A stretch of 27,715 nucleotides of DNA from an uncultured Varibaculum sp. (lineage in GTDB: Bacteria > Actinomycetota > Actinomycetes > Actinomycetales > Actinomycetaceae), in assembly GCA_947253735.1 (NCBI GenBank), contig CAMYAU010000006.1, forward strand, positions 1-27,715, in the 5' to 3' direction. Shown piece by piece: positions 1-8,184 of this stretch. Under the pieces are notes generated by a model, which saw only the letters and a list, made by a program, of their open reading frames with translations, did not search any database and was not told where the DNA came from. The translations under genes were made by a program, and so were the position numbers. Every line of letters begins with the position of its first letter. The first letter of the stretch is position 1.

Positions 1-509
1 AAGACTTCACCAACCAGTTTTGGGAGTTACCATCAGCGAGTATGGAAAGTTCCGCAATGATTTCTTCCATTGTCACTATGGTTTTACGGGTAATGATGGT
101 TATTTTGCTGTGTCTGCTGGGAATTTCTGCCATCGTCGCTCTCGTAGGGGTGGCAAACACCCTCAGCTTGTCGGTGGTTGATCGTGCCCAGGAGAATGCG
201 CTGCTGCGGGCAGTCGGTGCCACTCGCACTCAAATTAGGAGGATGCTAATTACCGAAGGAACCCTTATTGGACTCGGCGCCTTAATAGTGGGAATGGCCT
301 TATCGGTACTCTTCTCCTGGTTTGTGATGCAGTGCATGCCCTTTGCTGGGCTGATCTCCCAAAAGAATATTGAACTTCAGATTCCTTGGCTCTGGGTAGG
401 GCTAGTAGTGCTGGTGACCGAACTCTTCTGTTTCTTAGCATCGGTGCTACCCGGTAGGCGTGCCGCCAAGGCCAGCCCCATCGAGGCCTTAAATGCCGCT
501 GACCAGTAA
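1..509 (+). CDS. FtsX-family ABC transporter permease, C-terminal part (5'-truncated by window edge)
   Basis: The reading frame is open from the left edge (first full codon at base 3) to a TAA at 507-509, so the ATG at 42 is internal and the gene starts outside the window. What is visible is the last third of a MacB/FtsX-type permease: a transmembrane helix, then the family's cytoplasmic signature (VVDRAQENALLRAVGATRTQ), two more hydrophobic helices, and the typical ending with GRRAAKASPIEAL. Such permeases work with an ATPase of the LolD/MacB type to move lipids, peptides or drugs, or to act as mechanotransmitters; the substrate cannot be told from this part. The conserved ARG/AVGAT loop and the A(S)PIEAL tail are family hallmarks. 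Its ATPase partner is probably upstream. Confidence is high for the family and low for any specific role. Confidence 0.9.
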   Translation, partial: DFTNQFWELPSASMESSAMISSIVTMVLRVMMVILLCLLGISAIVALVGVANTLSLSVVDRAQENALLRAVGATRTQIRRMLITEGTLIGLGALIVGMALSVLFSWFVMQCMPFAGLISQKNIELQIPWLWVGLVVLVTELFCFLASVLPGRRAAKASPIEALNAADQ

Positions 510-698
510 GATTTAAGGAAACTTTATTGCGACATCCCGGCAACGGAAACGAGTTTTAGCTCTGGTTTCCCCTTGCGGGGCACTCACGTTTATCCCTGCA
601 CCCTGTAGTTACTTACTAAACTCAAAAACAGAACGCTAATAGAGAAAGTCAAGCTCCCTGCCAGGATGCCCTCAGCTTGGGCTGTTAGATTTAAGGAT

Positions 699-706
699 AA
701 AGGAGG
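699..706 (+). promoter_or_regulatory. Shine-Dalgarno site that fixes the htpX start at 711
   Basis: AAAGGAGG lies four bases before the ATG at 711. The in-frame ATG at 666 has no comparable site, so the 15 codons between 666 and 711 are most likely untranslated. Confidence 0.75.
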
Positions 707-710
707 AAAT

Positions 711-1592
711 ATGGCGGGAAAACGTTTTGGAAACGGCATAAAGACCGTGCTGCTACTAGGAATCATGTGGGCGATTCTGCTCGGGATTGGATACCTGATT
801 GCTTACGGTACTAATAATTCTGCGTTCCTATGGATTTTCGCGGCGATTGGGCTAGCCTCCACCTTCTACAGTTACTGGAATTCAGACAAGTTAGCGATTA
901 AGTCTATGGGTGCCTATCCGCTAGATCCGGGGCAATACCCGCAGATCGTAAAGATAGTCACCGAGCTATCCGAGGCTGCCGGGCAACCGATGCCCCGCCT
1001 CTATATTGCCCCCACCGCCACCCCGAATGCGTTTGCCACCGGCAGAAACCCCTCCCACGCGGCAGTTTGCTGTACTGAGGGAATTTTGCAGATTCTAAAT
1101 GAACGGGAACTGCGTGGAGTGCTCTCCCACGAACTGATGCACGTATATAACCGCGATATTTTGACCTCCTCAATTGCTGCCGCTATCGGTGGTTTGATTA
1201 CTTCTGTCGCTCAGATGATGTTCTTTTTCGGGGGAGGACGCCGCGACGAGGAAAGCTCGGGACCCCTGGGGGCTATCGGGGGGTTATTAATGGTGTTCCT
1301 GGCTCCACTAGCTGCGACATTGACCCAATTAGCAATTTCACGTACCCGCGAGTTTGATGCGGATCAAACCGGAGCGGAGCTTTCCGGTGATCCTTTAGCC
1401 CTGGCTAGCGCCTTAAAGAAACTGGAGGCAGGAACTACTGCCCGTCCGCTGGTGAAAACTCCGCAGACTGAGAAAGTCGGGTTCATGATGATCGCGAACC
1501 CCTTTAAGGCAGGCGGAGTGCAGCAATTGTTTTCAACTCACCCGCCAATGAATCAGCGGATTCGCCGCCTAGAGGAAATGGCAGGGTACTAG
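711..1592 (+). CDS. htpX: HtpX-family membrane zinc metalloprotease
   Basis: This is a 293-residue M48B peptidase of the cytoplasmic membrane, a family that degrades damaged or misfolded membrane proteins with FtsH. Two N-terminal hydrophobic helices (about residues 10-30 and 36-55) are followed by the catalytic motif HELMH (H140, E141, H144) and two further hydrophobic segments (about 155-178 and 187-205). The third zinc ligand is the Glu of SRTREFDAD (E214). The length fits the family (about 285-300). The start at 711 was chosen over an in-frame ATG at 666 because of the strong ribosome-binding site. The protein ends with the family's NQRIRRLEEM segment after THPP. It stands alone, 201 bases after the permease gene and convergent with fprA. 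All expected catalytic residues are present. Confidence 0.96.
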   Translation: MAGKRFGNGIKTVLLLGIMWAILLGIGYLIAYGTNNSAFLWIFAAIGLASTFYSYWNSDKLAIKSMGAYPLDPGQYPQIVKIVTELSEAAGQPMPRLYIAPTATPNAFATGRNPSHAAVCCTEGILQILNERELRGVLSHELMHVYNRDILTSSIAAAIGGLITSVAQMMFFFGGGRRDEESSGPLGAIGGLLMVFLAPLAATLTQLAISRTREFDADQTGAELSGDPLALASALKKLEAGTTARPLVKTPQTEKVGFMMIANPFKAGGVQQLFSTHPPMNQRIRRLEEMAGY

Positions 1593-1693
1593 CTCAAGGG
1601 GAATACCTCCGGGTAGCTAGACAATGTGCCTGGCTGAGTCCATAGCAATATTCTCAGCGGTTAATTGCTACCTGCAGTACCAGCAGTTGCCGC

Positions 1694-1715
1694 TACTACG
1701 CCCGGCGCGGTAGTA
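1694..1715. terminator. Weak inverted repeat between convergent htpX and fprA
   Basis: TACTAC and GTAGTA flank a GC-rich 10-base centre. It sits between two convergent genes, where a bidirectional terminator would be expected, but no T-run follows on either strand, so the call is weak. Confidence 0.25.
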
Positions 1716-1718
1716 AGA

Positions 1719-3155
1719 CTATTCACCGTCCTGGCCGATTAAATCTTCCGGTACGTCCTCACCACGCGAAATTGCGCTCATAGCTTTACGAGAAACCACT
1801 TTGACGCGTTCGCGCGCCCCGCGACCGCCCTCAACCTCGCCAAAGTCTGCGCCCAGCTGCTTTTCGTATTCGTCCAGCAGCTCCCAGCCATGCCAGGTAG
1901 AGAAAGGAACGCCCCGCTGCTCAAGCAGCTCAATCATGGCGTCGTGACCCACCGCTTTGCCGGTAGCCACTAGCTTGCCAGCTTCGGCGTCCTCTACCAG
2001 GTGGGCGATAGTTTGCTGCGCATCGGACTTGGTAGACCCAATCAGCCCCACCGGACCGCGCTTGACCCAACCGGTTGCGTAAATACCGTTCAAGGGGGTT
2101 CCCTCCAGATCAGTGACCCGCCCTTCCTGATTGGGGATTACTCCGCGCCGCTCATCGAAAGGCAGCCCCGCAATCGGAGAGGAGAAATACCCTACCGCGC
2201 GATAAACCGCCTGTACCGGGGTTTCCCGCAGCTCGCCGGTACCGGAAACTGTTCCGTCCCCATTCAGCTGGGTGCGTTCGGTAACCAGGGCGCGCACATG
2301 CCCGTCCTCATCAGCCAAGATTTCTTTGGGAGCTGAGAATAGATGCAAGTGGATGCGGCGATCAGCTTCCTGGTCGCCCTCGTCCATGGCGTAGTTAATT
2401 AAAGTATCAACCACCATTTTGGTTTGCTTAGAGGCAGCAATCGCCTGCTCGGAGCCCTCGTCGAACTCGAAATCTTCCTCGGAAACAATAACTTTTACTC
2501 CCGGCTGTTGCCCGAGTTCACGCAGCTCTAAGGGGGTAAACTTCACCTGGGCAGGTCCACGCCGCCCGAAAATATGCACATCGGTAATCGGGGATTTATA
2601 AAGCTCTTTCGCTACATTTTCCGGGATCTCGGTTTTTAGCATATCCGCCGGGTGCTTCGCCATTACCCGCGCAATATCGAGGGCGACGTTACCCACTCCG
2701 ATAACCGCTACCTCTTTCGCCTCAAGCGGCCAGTAACGCGGGTAGTCCGGGTTACCGTCATACCAGGAAACGAAATCGGCAGCGCCGTAGCATTCCGGAA
2801 GATCTTGACCGGGCAATTCAATCGGTTTATCCCGATCGGAGCCGGTAGCAAAAATGATCGCATCATAGTGAGCATGCAGATCCTCAACGGTGATATCGGC
2901 ATCCTCGCCACCCACATTCACGTTTGCCAACAGACGAATGTCTCCACGCTGCAAAATCTTGTAAAGAGCGGTAATAATAGCGCGGATCCGGGGATGGTCC
3001 GGGGCCACCCCGTAACGCACCAAACCGTAGGGAGCAGGCAGACGTTCAAAAAGGTCAATTTCTACATTGAGACCAGATTTGGACAAAATATCGGAGGCAT
3101 AGATTCCGGCGGGGCCGGCTCCAATTACGGCGACACTAAGCGGACGGTCAGACAC
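1719..3155 (-). CDS. fprA: Ferredoxin/flavodoxin-NADP+ reductase, adrenodoxin-reductase type (FprA)
   Basis: This 478-residue FAD protein moves electrons between NADPH and ferredoxin and resembles mycobacterial FprA and mitochondrial adrenodoxin reductase. The FAD-binding GAGPAG motif is at residues 12-17. The APDHPRIR segment is characteristic of this reductase type. The NADP-binding GVGNVALD is at about 153-160, followed by FGRRGPAQVKFT. Near the C-terminus the family motif GWVKRGPVGLIGSTKSDA is intact. The start is GTG at 3153-3155 with an AGGAAGG-like site a few bases upstream. The length is slightly above that of mycobacterial FprA, because of a charged C-terminal tail. It is divergent from the 207-residue gene at 3414 and convergent with htpX. 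No ferredoxin gene is adjacent, so the electron partner is unknown here. Confidence 0.95.
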   Translation of the reverse strand: MSDRPLSVAVIGAGPAGIYASDILSKSGLNVEIDLFERLPAPYGLVRYGVAPDHPRIRAIITALYKILQRGDIRLLANVNVGGEDADITVEDLHAHYDAIIFATGSDRDKPIELPGQDLPECYGAADFVSWYDGNPDYPRYWPLEAKEVAVIGVGNVALDIARVMAKHPADMLKTEIPENVAKELYKSPITDVHIFGRRGPAQVKFTPLELRELGQQPGVKVIVSEEDFEFDEGSEQAIAASKQTKMVVDTLINYAMDEGDQEADRRIHLHLFSAPKEILADEDGHVRALVTERTQLNGDGTVSGTGELRETPVQAVYRAVGYFSSPIAGLPFDERRGVIPNQEGRVTDLEGTPLNGIYATGWVKRGPVGLIGSTKSDAQQTIAHLVEDAEAGKLVATGKAVGHDAMIELLEQRGVPFSTWHGWELLDEYEKQLGADFGEVEGGRGARERVKVVSRKAMSAISRGEDVPEDLIGQDGE

Positions 3156-3245
3156 TAAAACCCTTCCTGTTGCATTATCAATCTGGCGGCGCCTACTTTT
3201 GGCACCTCAAACCTCAAATTATTCTAGCCATGAAAGACAGCTATC

Positions 3246-3274
3246 TTGCATTTTCTTGAGCGGTCTCACACAAT
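3246..3274 (+). promoter_or_regulatory. Candidate promoter for the 3414–ppk transcription unit
   Basis: TTGCAT, a 17-base spacer and CACAAT match the sigma-70-type -35 and -10 boxes at five and four of six positions. It lies in the 258-base divergent region between fprA and the gene at 3414 and would give a leader of about 130 bases. A small hairpin (CCCAA…TTGGG, 3285-3299) falls just after it. This is a pattern match only. Confidence 0.35.
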
Positions 3275-3413
3275 GGCTTACCCACCCAAATAACTTGGGC
3301 AGGGAAAGAAGCCGGAAATAGAGCGTAGCGGCGTTTAACTGGGAGAACCAAAAGCAAAACCACCCCCCGTGATGCTGCCTGAGAGACAATAGGAATATTA
3401 GAGGAGGAAATAG

Positions 3414-4037
3414 ATGAGTACACAAAAAATTCCGCGCAGGCCAGCGATGTTGGATGCCGAGCAAGCAGAGAATATTACCGGCGCCGAGGACGGGGCAATC
3501 TCCTCCGAAGTCGCCCATTTGGTAGCGCAAACCTTGCTGGACATAGAAAAAGAAAGCGATAGTAACATTCAACGCCTGCGCCAGCTGCTGGAATCTGGCG
3601 GGATAGATACCGTCAGCGAGCTCTGGTCCAACTCTCCCGCCACTACCTTGCCCGGCACCCTATGGCGTCTCTACCTGGTATATCAATGGTATTTACGAGA
3701 TCCAAAGCTGGTAAATAAACGTTTTATCCAGGGGATAGAAACCCTGCACAATGGGGAGGTTATTTCTGGGGAGCACTGCGAAAAATCCGTGGCCGCCCTC
3801 ATGGATAAACTAGCTGCCTTGTGGCGGGCGCAAACTTCGATAACCCAGCTGGCTCCCCTGCTAGATCGCACCAGTGATTTCCTGCAAGTGCTCGCCAGCG
3901 GGGTCAGCGCAGAATGGATTAAAGATGCCCGGGACGAACTGGCAGATCCAGTAACCCTGCGCCCCCAAGCCCTATTGCAAACCGCGCATGACCTAAAAGT
4001 TTCAGCACGTGCAGCCAAGGTAAATCGCCTAGACTAG
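3414..4037 (+). CDS. Uncharacterised 207-residue protein upstream of ppk
   Basis: I do not recognise this family. The start is well supported by GAGGAGG 6 bases before the ATG. The protein has no signal peptide or membrane helix and looks largely alpha-helical. The first 25 residues are polar and probably flexible. A helical region follows (about 28-60, rich in Glu, Gln and Leu), then an aromatic stretch LWRLYLVYQWYLRD (about residues 83-96). The C-terminal half is Ala/Leu-rich helix. It contains a single cysteine. It lies 58 bases upstream of ppk on the same strand, so the two are probably co-transcribed and may be related in function. That link rests on position alone. Soluble cytoplasmic location is inferred from composition. 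Confidence 0.8.
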   Translation: MSTQKIPRRPAMLDAEQAENITGAEDGAISSEVAHLVAQTLLDIEKESDSNIQRLRQLLESGGIDTVSELWSNSPATTLPGTLWRLYLVYQWYLRDPKLVNKRFIQGIETLHNGEVISGEHCEKSVAALMDKLAALWRAQTSITQLAPLLDRTSDFLQVLASGVSAEWIKDARDELADPVTLRPQALLQTAHDLKVSARAAKVNRLD

Positions 4038-4095
4038 AAGCAAATCTACTTTGGCTACTCCAGGGACAAGTCATTAATTTTTAGAAGGGATCAGC

Positions 4096-6915
4096 ATGGA
4101 TCGCAAACAGGAAGCTGACAACCGGCCAGAACCGAAAGTGCGCAAAGCCAAGATTAAAGAGGATGCGCAAGGCGACTCCCACGTGGTACCTTCTCCCGCT
4201 GAGATTGCTCGAGTTTATAAAGAAAACCCACAGACTGAACCAGTAGCACAAGTAGATCGAGTGGCAGCGGAATCTAATTTTGAGACCGCTACTGCGGATG
4301 AACTGATTTCTTCAAAGACCTCTCCTGATCAGTTCCCGGGTAATGATTATGACGACGCCGACTATGACCTCCCGACGGGTGCCTCTCCCTTTGTAGACGG
4401 CAGAAGAATAGATAATGGCCAGGACCTCTTGCCACGACCGGAAAAAGCGGTATCGGCTAGTTCGAATCAGACCTCAAATTCCACAGCTACTACTAAAGAC
4501 AGCAAATCCGGGGACAATAAAACTACCGAAAAAATCGCCAGCCAAGATAACTTGAAAGGCGCCGGTAGTTCAGCAGTAAAAGCTTCCGTCTTCGAGCCCT
4601 CCAATAGCCAGAAAAAATCTGCTGCGAACAGCGATAATAAGACCTCTGCAAAAGGAAAGGCAAAAGCGGATCAACTGCCCGTAAACACTGGCCACGCCCA
4701 AACTGATGGCCCCGAAGATCTTTCCAAGATAAGCCCCTCCACTTTGCGGGAGGCTCCCGGCATTGACAAACTGGCGCAAGCCGGCCCCCTCGGTCAAGAT
4801 AAGCCCCTCCCCAAGGGACGTTTTGGGGATCGAGAACTATCTTGGATGCAATTCAACCAGCGAGTATTAGAACAGGCAGAGGACGAGCGGCTCCCGATTT
4901 TAGAGCGCGCCTGGTTTACCACCATTTTCTCCTCTAACCTCGACGAGTTCTATATGGTACGGGTCGCGGGACTAAAACGCCGCATTGCCGCTGGAATCGC
5001 CCGCACCGCCGCCTCTGGCCTCACCCCCCGGCAAGTACTCGACCTGGTAACTGAACGCGCCCAGGTCCTGTGCGCCCGGCAGGCCGATTTCGTGCAGAAT
5101 ACTTTGCTGGGCGAACTGGAAGAGGTAGGAATAAAACTCCGTCGCTGGAAGGATCTTACGCCTAAACAGCAAGAATTCCTGCACGGATATTTCCGCCGCC
5201 AGATTTTTCCCATCCTCACTCCCTTGGCGGTTGACCCCTCCCACCCCTTCCCCTACATTTCCGGACTGTCGGTAAACCTGGCAGTAGTGGTACGCAACCC
5301 GTTAACTGGAAAGCAGCATTTCGCCCGGGTAAAAATTCCAGAAAGCCTCCCCCGCCTAATCTGTGTGGAGCAGGCAGTAGAACAGGTCAGCCCGGAGGAC
5401 GCGATTGACACTAATGGGGAAGCTACTTTCGTTACCCTTGAGGACGTTATCGGCCCCCACCTCGATCACCTTTTCCCCGGAATGGAAATCTTAGAACATC
5501 ACGTGTTCCGCCTGACCCGCAACGAGGATCTGGAAGTAGAAGAAGACGATGCTGAAAACCTGCTGACCGCAATGGAACAAGAACTGTTGCGACGGCGTTT
5601 CGGCCCGGCAGTGCGCCTAGAGGTTGCCGAAGGGATCTCGCGCCCGGTATTAGACTTTTTGGTGGCCAAACTAGAAATCGGGATGGAGGATGTGTTCTCC
5701 CTCCCTGAACCGATTGACCTGCGCTGTCTGAACGAACTACACGAACTGGATCTGCCCGAACTCAAATACCAAAAGTTCGTTCCGGCTACCGCCGCCGGGC
5801 TAGCCGAAGTGGAATCGGCAACCCCCACCGATATTTTCGCCATGATCCGCAGCCACGACGTGCTGTTACATCACCCCTACGATTCTTTCTCTACTTCGGT
5901 GCAACATTTTGTCACCTATGCCGCTAGAGATCCAAAAGTGCGTTCGCTAAAGCAAACTCTTTATCGGACTTCCTCGGATTCTCCGATCGTGTCCGCCCTG
6001 ATTGAGGCGGCGCAAAACGGGAAACAGGTGTTAGCAATCGTCGAGATCAAAGCTCGTTTCGATGAGGACGCTAATATTTCTTGGGCCCGCAAACTGGAGC
6101 GCGCCGGGGTACACGTGGTCTATGGCATGGTGGGACTGAAAACTCACTGCAAGTTATCAATGGTGGTTCGCGAAGAAGCCGATGGACTACGCCGCTACTG
6201 CCACGTCGGCACCGGAAACTATCACCCCAAGACCGCACGCGGATACGAGGACCTGGGCCTGCTCACCTGCGACCGCGAGGTAGCCCAAGACCTTACTCGC
6301 CTATTCAATCAGCTCTCCGGGTATGCGCCCAGAACCTCTTTCCACCGCCTGTTAGTGGCTCCGCGCTCTATCCGCCCCGGGATTATTGAGCGCATCGACC
6401 GCGAGGTGGAAAATCACCGTAAAGGATTGCCGGCCTATATCGGGATAAAAGTAAATTCCCTGGTAGACGAGGCGGTAACTGACGCCCTCTACCGTGCCAG
6501 CCAGGCAGGCGTACCGATCGATATTGTGGTGCGCGGGATCTGCACTATTCGTTCCGGGGTGCGCGGGCTATCGGAAAACATCCGAGTACGCTCTATTTTG
6601 GGGCGCTTCCTGGAGCACTCGCGGATTTATGCCTTTGAAAATGCCGGGGAACCGGAAGTGTGGATCGGGTCTGCCGACCTGATGCATCGCAACCTAGATC
6701 GCCGGGTAGAGGCACTAATTCGAATTAAGGACGCCGAGATGACCGCCGAACTCATGGATTTGGTGAAACTCGAGGCCTCCCCAGAGGTATCTTCCTGGCA
6801 TCTGCGCCGAGATGGAACATGGCGACGTCATATTGAAGCCAAGGATGGCTCGCCACTAATGGACATACAGGAATACCTAATTAATAAGGCTAACTCGCGG
6901 ATGAAAGGCCGCTAG
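4096..6915 (+). CDS. ppk: Polyphosphate kinase 1 with long disordered N-terminal extension
   Basis: This enzyme reversibly transfers the gamma phosphate of ATP to inorganic polyphosphate. The PPK1 core runs from about residue 243 (GDRELSWMQFNQRVLEQAED) to the end and contains the N, head and two C-terminal domains. The phosphorylated active-site His is in KTHCK (H684), and the second conserved His is in CHVGTGNYH (H703). Their 19-residue spacing equals that of E. coli His435/His454. The core length (about 697 residues) matches the family. The first 240 or so residues are extra: low-complexity, rich in Ser, Lys, Asp, Asn and Thr, with no recognisable domain. The ATG at 4096 has AGAAGGGA upstream and no better internal start is seen. 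It precedes mutT1, an arrangement also known in mycobacteria. Product and core are certain; the role of the extension is unknown. Confidence 0.97.
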   Translation: MDRKQEADNRPEPKVRKAKIKEDAQGDSHVVPSPAEIARVYKENPQTEPVAQVDRVAAESNFETATADELISSKTSPDQFPGNDYDDADYDLPTGASPFVDGRRIDNGQDLLPRPEKAVSASSNQTSNSTATTKDSKSGDNKTTEKIASQDNLKGAGSSAVKASVFEPSNSQKKSAANSDNKTSAKGKAKADQLPVNTGHAQTDGPEDLSKISPSTLREAPGIDKLAQAGPLGQDKPLPKGRFGDRELSWMQFNQRVLEQAEDERLPILERAWFTTIFSSNLDEFYMVRVAGLKRRIAAGIARTAASGLTPRQVLDLVTERAQVLCARQADFVQNTLLGELEEVGIKLRRWKDLTPKQQEFLHGYFRRQIFPILTPLAVDPSHPFPYISGLSVNLAVVVRNPLTGKQHFARVKIPESLPRLICVEQAVEQVSPEDAIDTNGEATFVTLEDVIGPHLDHLFPGMEILEHHVFRLTRNEDLEVEEDDAENLLTAMEQELLRRRFGPAVRLEVAEGISRPVLDFLVAKLEIGMEDVFSLPEPIDLRCLNELHELDLPELKYQKFVPATAAGLAEVESATPTDIFAMIRSHDVLLHHPYDSFSTSVQHFVTYAARDPKVRSLKQTLYRTSSDSPIVSALIEAAQNGKQVLAIVEIKARFDEDANISWARKLERAGVHVVYGMVGLKTHCKLSMVVREEADGLRRYCHVGTGNYHPKTARGYEDLGLLTCDREVAQDLTRLFNQLSGYAPRTSFHRLLVAPRSIRPGIIERIDREVENHRKGLPAYIGIKVNSLVDEAVTDALYRASQAGVPIDIVVRGICTIRSGVRGLSENIRVRSILGRFLEHSRIYAFENAGEPEVWIGSADLMHRNLDRRVEALIRIKDAEMTAELMDLVKLEASPEVSSWHLRRDGTWRRHIEAKDGSPLMDIQEYLINKANSRMKGR
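4725..4810 (+). repeat. 16-bp direct repeat pair inside the ppk extension
   Basis: CAAGATAAGCCCCTCC occurs exactly at 4725-4740 and again at 4795-4810. The 70-base offset puts the copies in different reading frames (KISPS versus DKPLP), so protein-level selection for a repeated motif does not explain them. Confidence 0.6.
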
Positions 6916-6937
6916 CTGACGGGTTTTCTAAGCTAGC
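6911..6937 (+). terminator. Weak stem-loop after ppk
   Basis: GCTAGCT and AGCTAGC form a 7-bp stem around a 13-base loop that overlaps the ppk stop codon. Only a pyrimidine-rich stretch (TTCTCGCTTTC), not a true T-run, follows. It could partly separate ppk from mutT1. Confidence 0.25.
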
Positions 6938-7040
6938 TTCTCGCTTTCAAACAATTTATACCCCTGCTACCTGGGGGAATGACCTTATAAGTAATTTGTT
7001 AGACAATAGAGACAGATTACAAGAAAGGCAAGTGGCTATA

Positions 7041-8075
7041 ATGACGGCTCGACCTAAGCCACCGCATATGCGGATAGTACGATCCGCAGGCGCATTAGTT
7101 TGGCGTCTGCGGCCAGAAGCCAACCCAATTGCTGGTACTTTCCTCCCCGCTCAACGTCAAGATATCGAAGTACTGATTGTGCATCGACCCCGCTACGACG
7201 ACTGGTCTTGGCCCAAGGGTAAGCGTGAACCTGGAGAAGCTATTCCGGCAACGGCAGTGCGCGAGGTTGAAGAAGAAACCGGGGTTCCCATTCGTCTAGG
7301 AGCACCACTGACCGTACAGCGTTACCGCCTGGGATCGGGAGTAACTAAAGAGGTTTATTACTGGGTAGGCTTCCCGGATGTTTCCGAGGAAACTTTAAGG
7401 GCGCGCCCTCTTGCTCCCCCGGCTCCTAGCAAAGAAATTGATAAATCCCAATGGGTAGGGGCACGCAAAGCTATGCGCTTGCTAACTCGCCGTGGGGATC
7501 GTCGCCTGTTAGAGGAACTACTGACCCGCTTAACAGAGCACACGTTAGTTACCCGGACGGTAGCAGTGCTGAGGCATGCGAAAGCCACTAAACGGTCCAA
7601 TTGGGAAAGCGGCGAAATGACTCGCCCGCTTTCACGACGCGGGTCCTCGCAAGTACTGCGGTTAATACCAGCGCTTTCAGCTTTAGGCATTAATCAAATC
7701 ATCACTTCCCCATGGCGCCGCTGCGTGGCCACGGTCGCCCCTTATGCCACGCTTTCGGGTGCGCCTTTAAAAACCGAAGCTTCCTTTACCGAGGACGCTT
7801 ATCGAGAAGATCCATCGCAGATGCGTGAGATAGTGCGTGGATTACTTTTGGAAAGTCAGCTAGATAAACTGGCCGATACACTGGCGATTTGTGTACATCG
7901 TCCCACGATTCCGGGAATTATTGGGGAACTCGCTCCCCTTACCCCCAATCATCTGGGCAGGTTGCTTCCCCAAAGTGACCCCTATTTAAAAACTGCGGGA
8001 ATGCTGCTGGTACATATGGCAGATTATCCGGAGCCGCGAGTCGTTGACCTGGAAGTATTTCGCCTAGATCCCTGA
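7041..8075 (+). CDS. mutT1: MutT1-like Nudix hydrolase fused to a histidine phosphatase domain
   Basis: This two-domain protein of 344 residues corresponds to mycobacterial MutT1, which hydrolyses 8-oxo-(d)GTP and some dinucleoside polyphosphates. The Nudix box is complete: G60, E66, R74, E75, E78, E79 and G81 fit Gx5Ex7REUxEExGU. HRPRYDDWSWPKGK just before it is typical of the family. The C-terminal SixA-type histidine phosphatase domain begins near residue 172 with LRHAK (R178, H179). A second candidate His is H286 in VHRPT. The frame is also open from a TTG at 6996 and a GTG at 7032. ATG 7041 was chosen because it gives the expected N-terminus, although AAAGG at 7024-7028 lies closer to the GTG. 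It follows ppk by 125 bases. Confidence is high for the product and moderate for the start. Confidence 0.92.
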   Translation: MTARPKPPHMRIVRSAGALVWRLRPEANPIAGTFLPAQRQDIEVLIVHRPRYDDWSWPKGKREPGEAIPATAVREVEEETGVPIRLGAPLTVQRYRLGSGVTKEVYYWVGFPDVSEETLRARPLAPPAPSKEIDKSQWVGARKAMRLLTRRGDRRLLEELLTRLTEHTLVTRTVAVLRHAKATKRSNWESGEMTRPLSRRGSSQVLRLIPALSALGINQIITSPWRRCVATVAPYATLSGAPLKTEASFTEDAYREDPSQMREIVRGLLLESQLDKLADTLAICVHRPTIPGIIGELAPLTPNHLGRLLPQSDPYLKTAGMLLVHMADYPEPRVVDLEVFRLDP

Positions 8076-8184
8076 GCCTAGACCTCGAGATACTCTGCTT
8101 TCGTTTATCTAATTTGATGGGAGAATAGACGGCTGTGCCGAGCGCACTAACTCGAGGCGGAATCCAGACCGCTAAACTGGGGAC

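Noticed and set aside
566..580. CCCC-TTGC-GGGG hairpin after the permease gene as a terminator
   Set aside because: A four-base stem without a T-run is not enough support.
666..710. Longer htpX start at ATG 666
   Set aside because: No ribosome-binding site; AAAGGAGG is placed correctly for ATG 711.
3285..3413. Possible riboswitch in the leader of the gene at 3414
   Set aside because: A small CCCAA/TTGGG hairpin and a CTGAGAGA string were considered, but no conserved riboswitch core could be recognised.
6996..7040. Longer mutT1 start at TTG 6996 or GTG 7032
   Set aside because: TTG has no ribosome-binding site. GTG 7032 is possible but adds only three residues; the ATG gives the family-like N-terminus.
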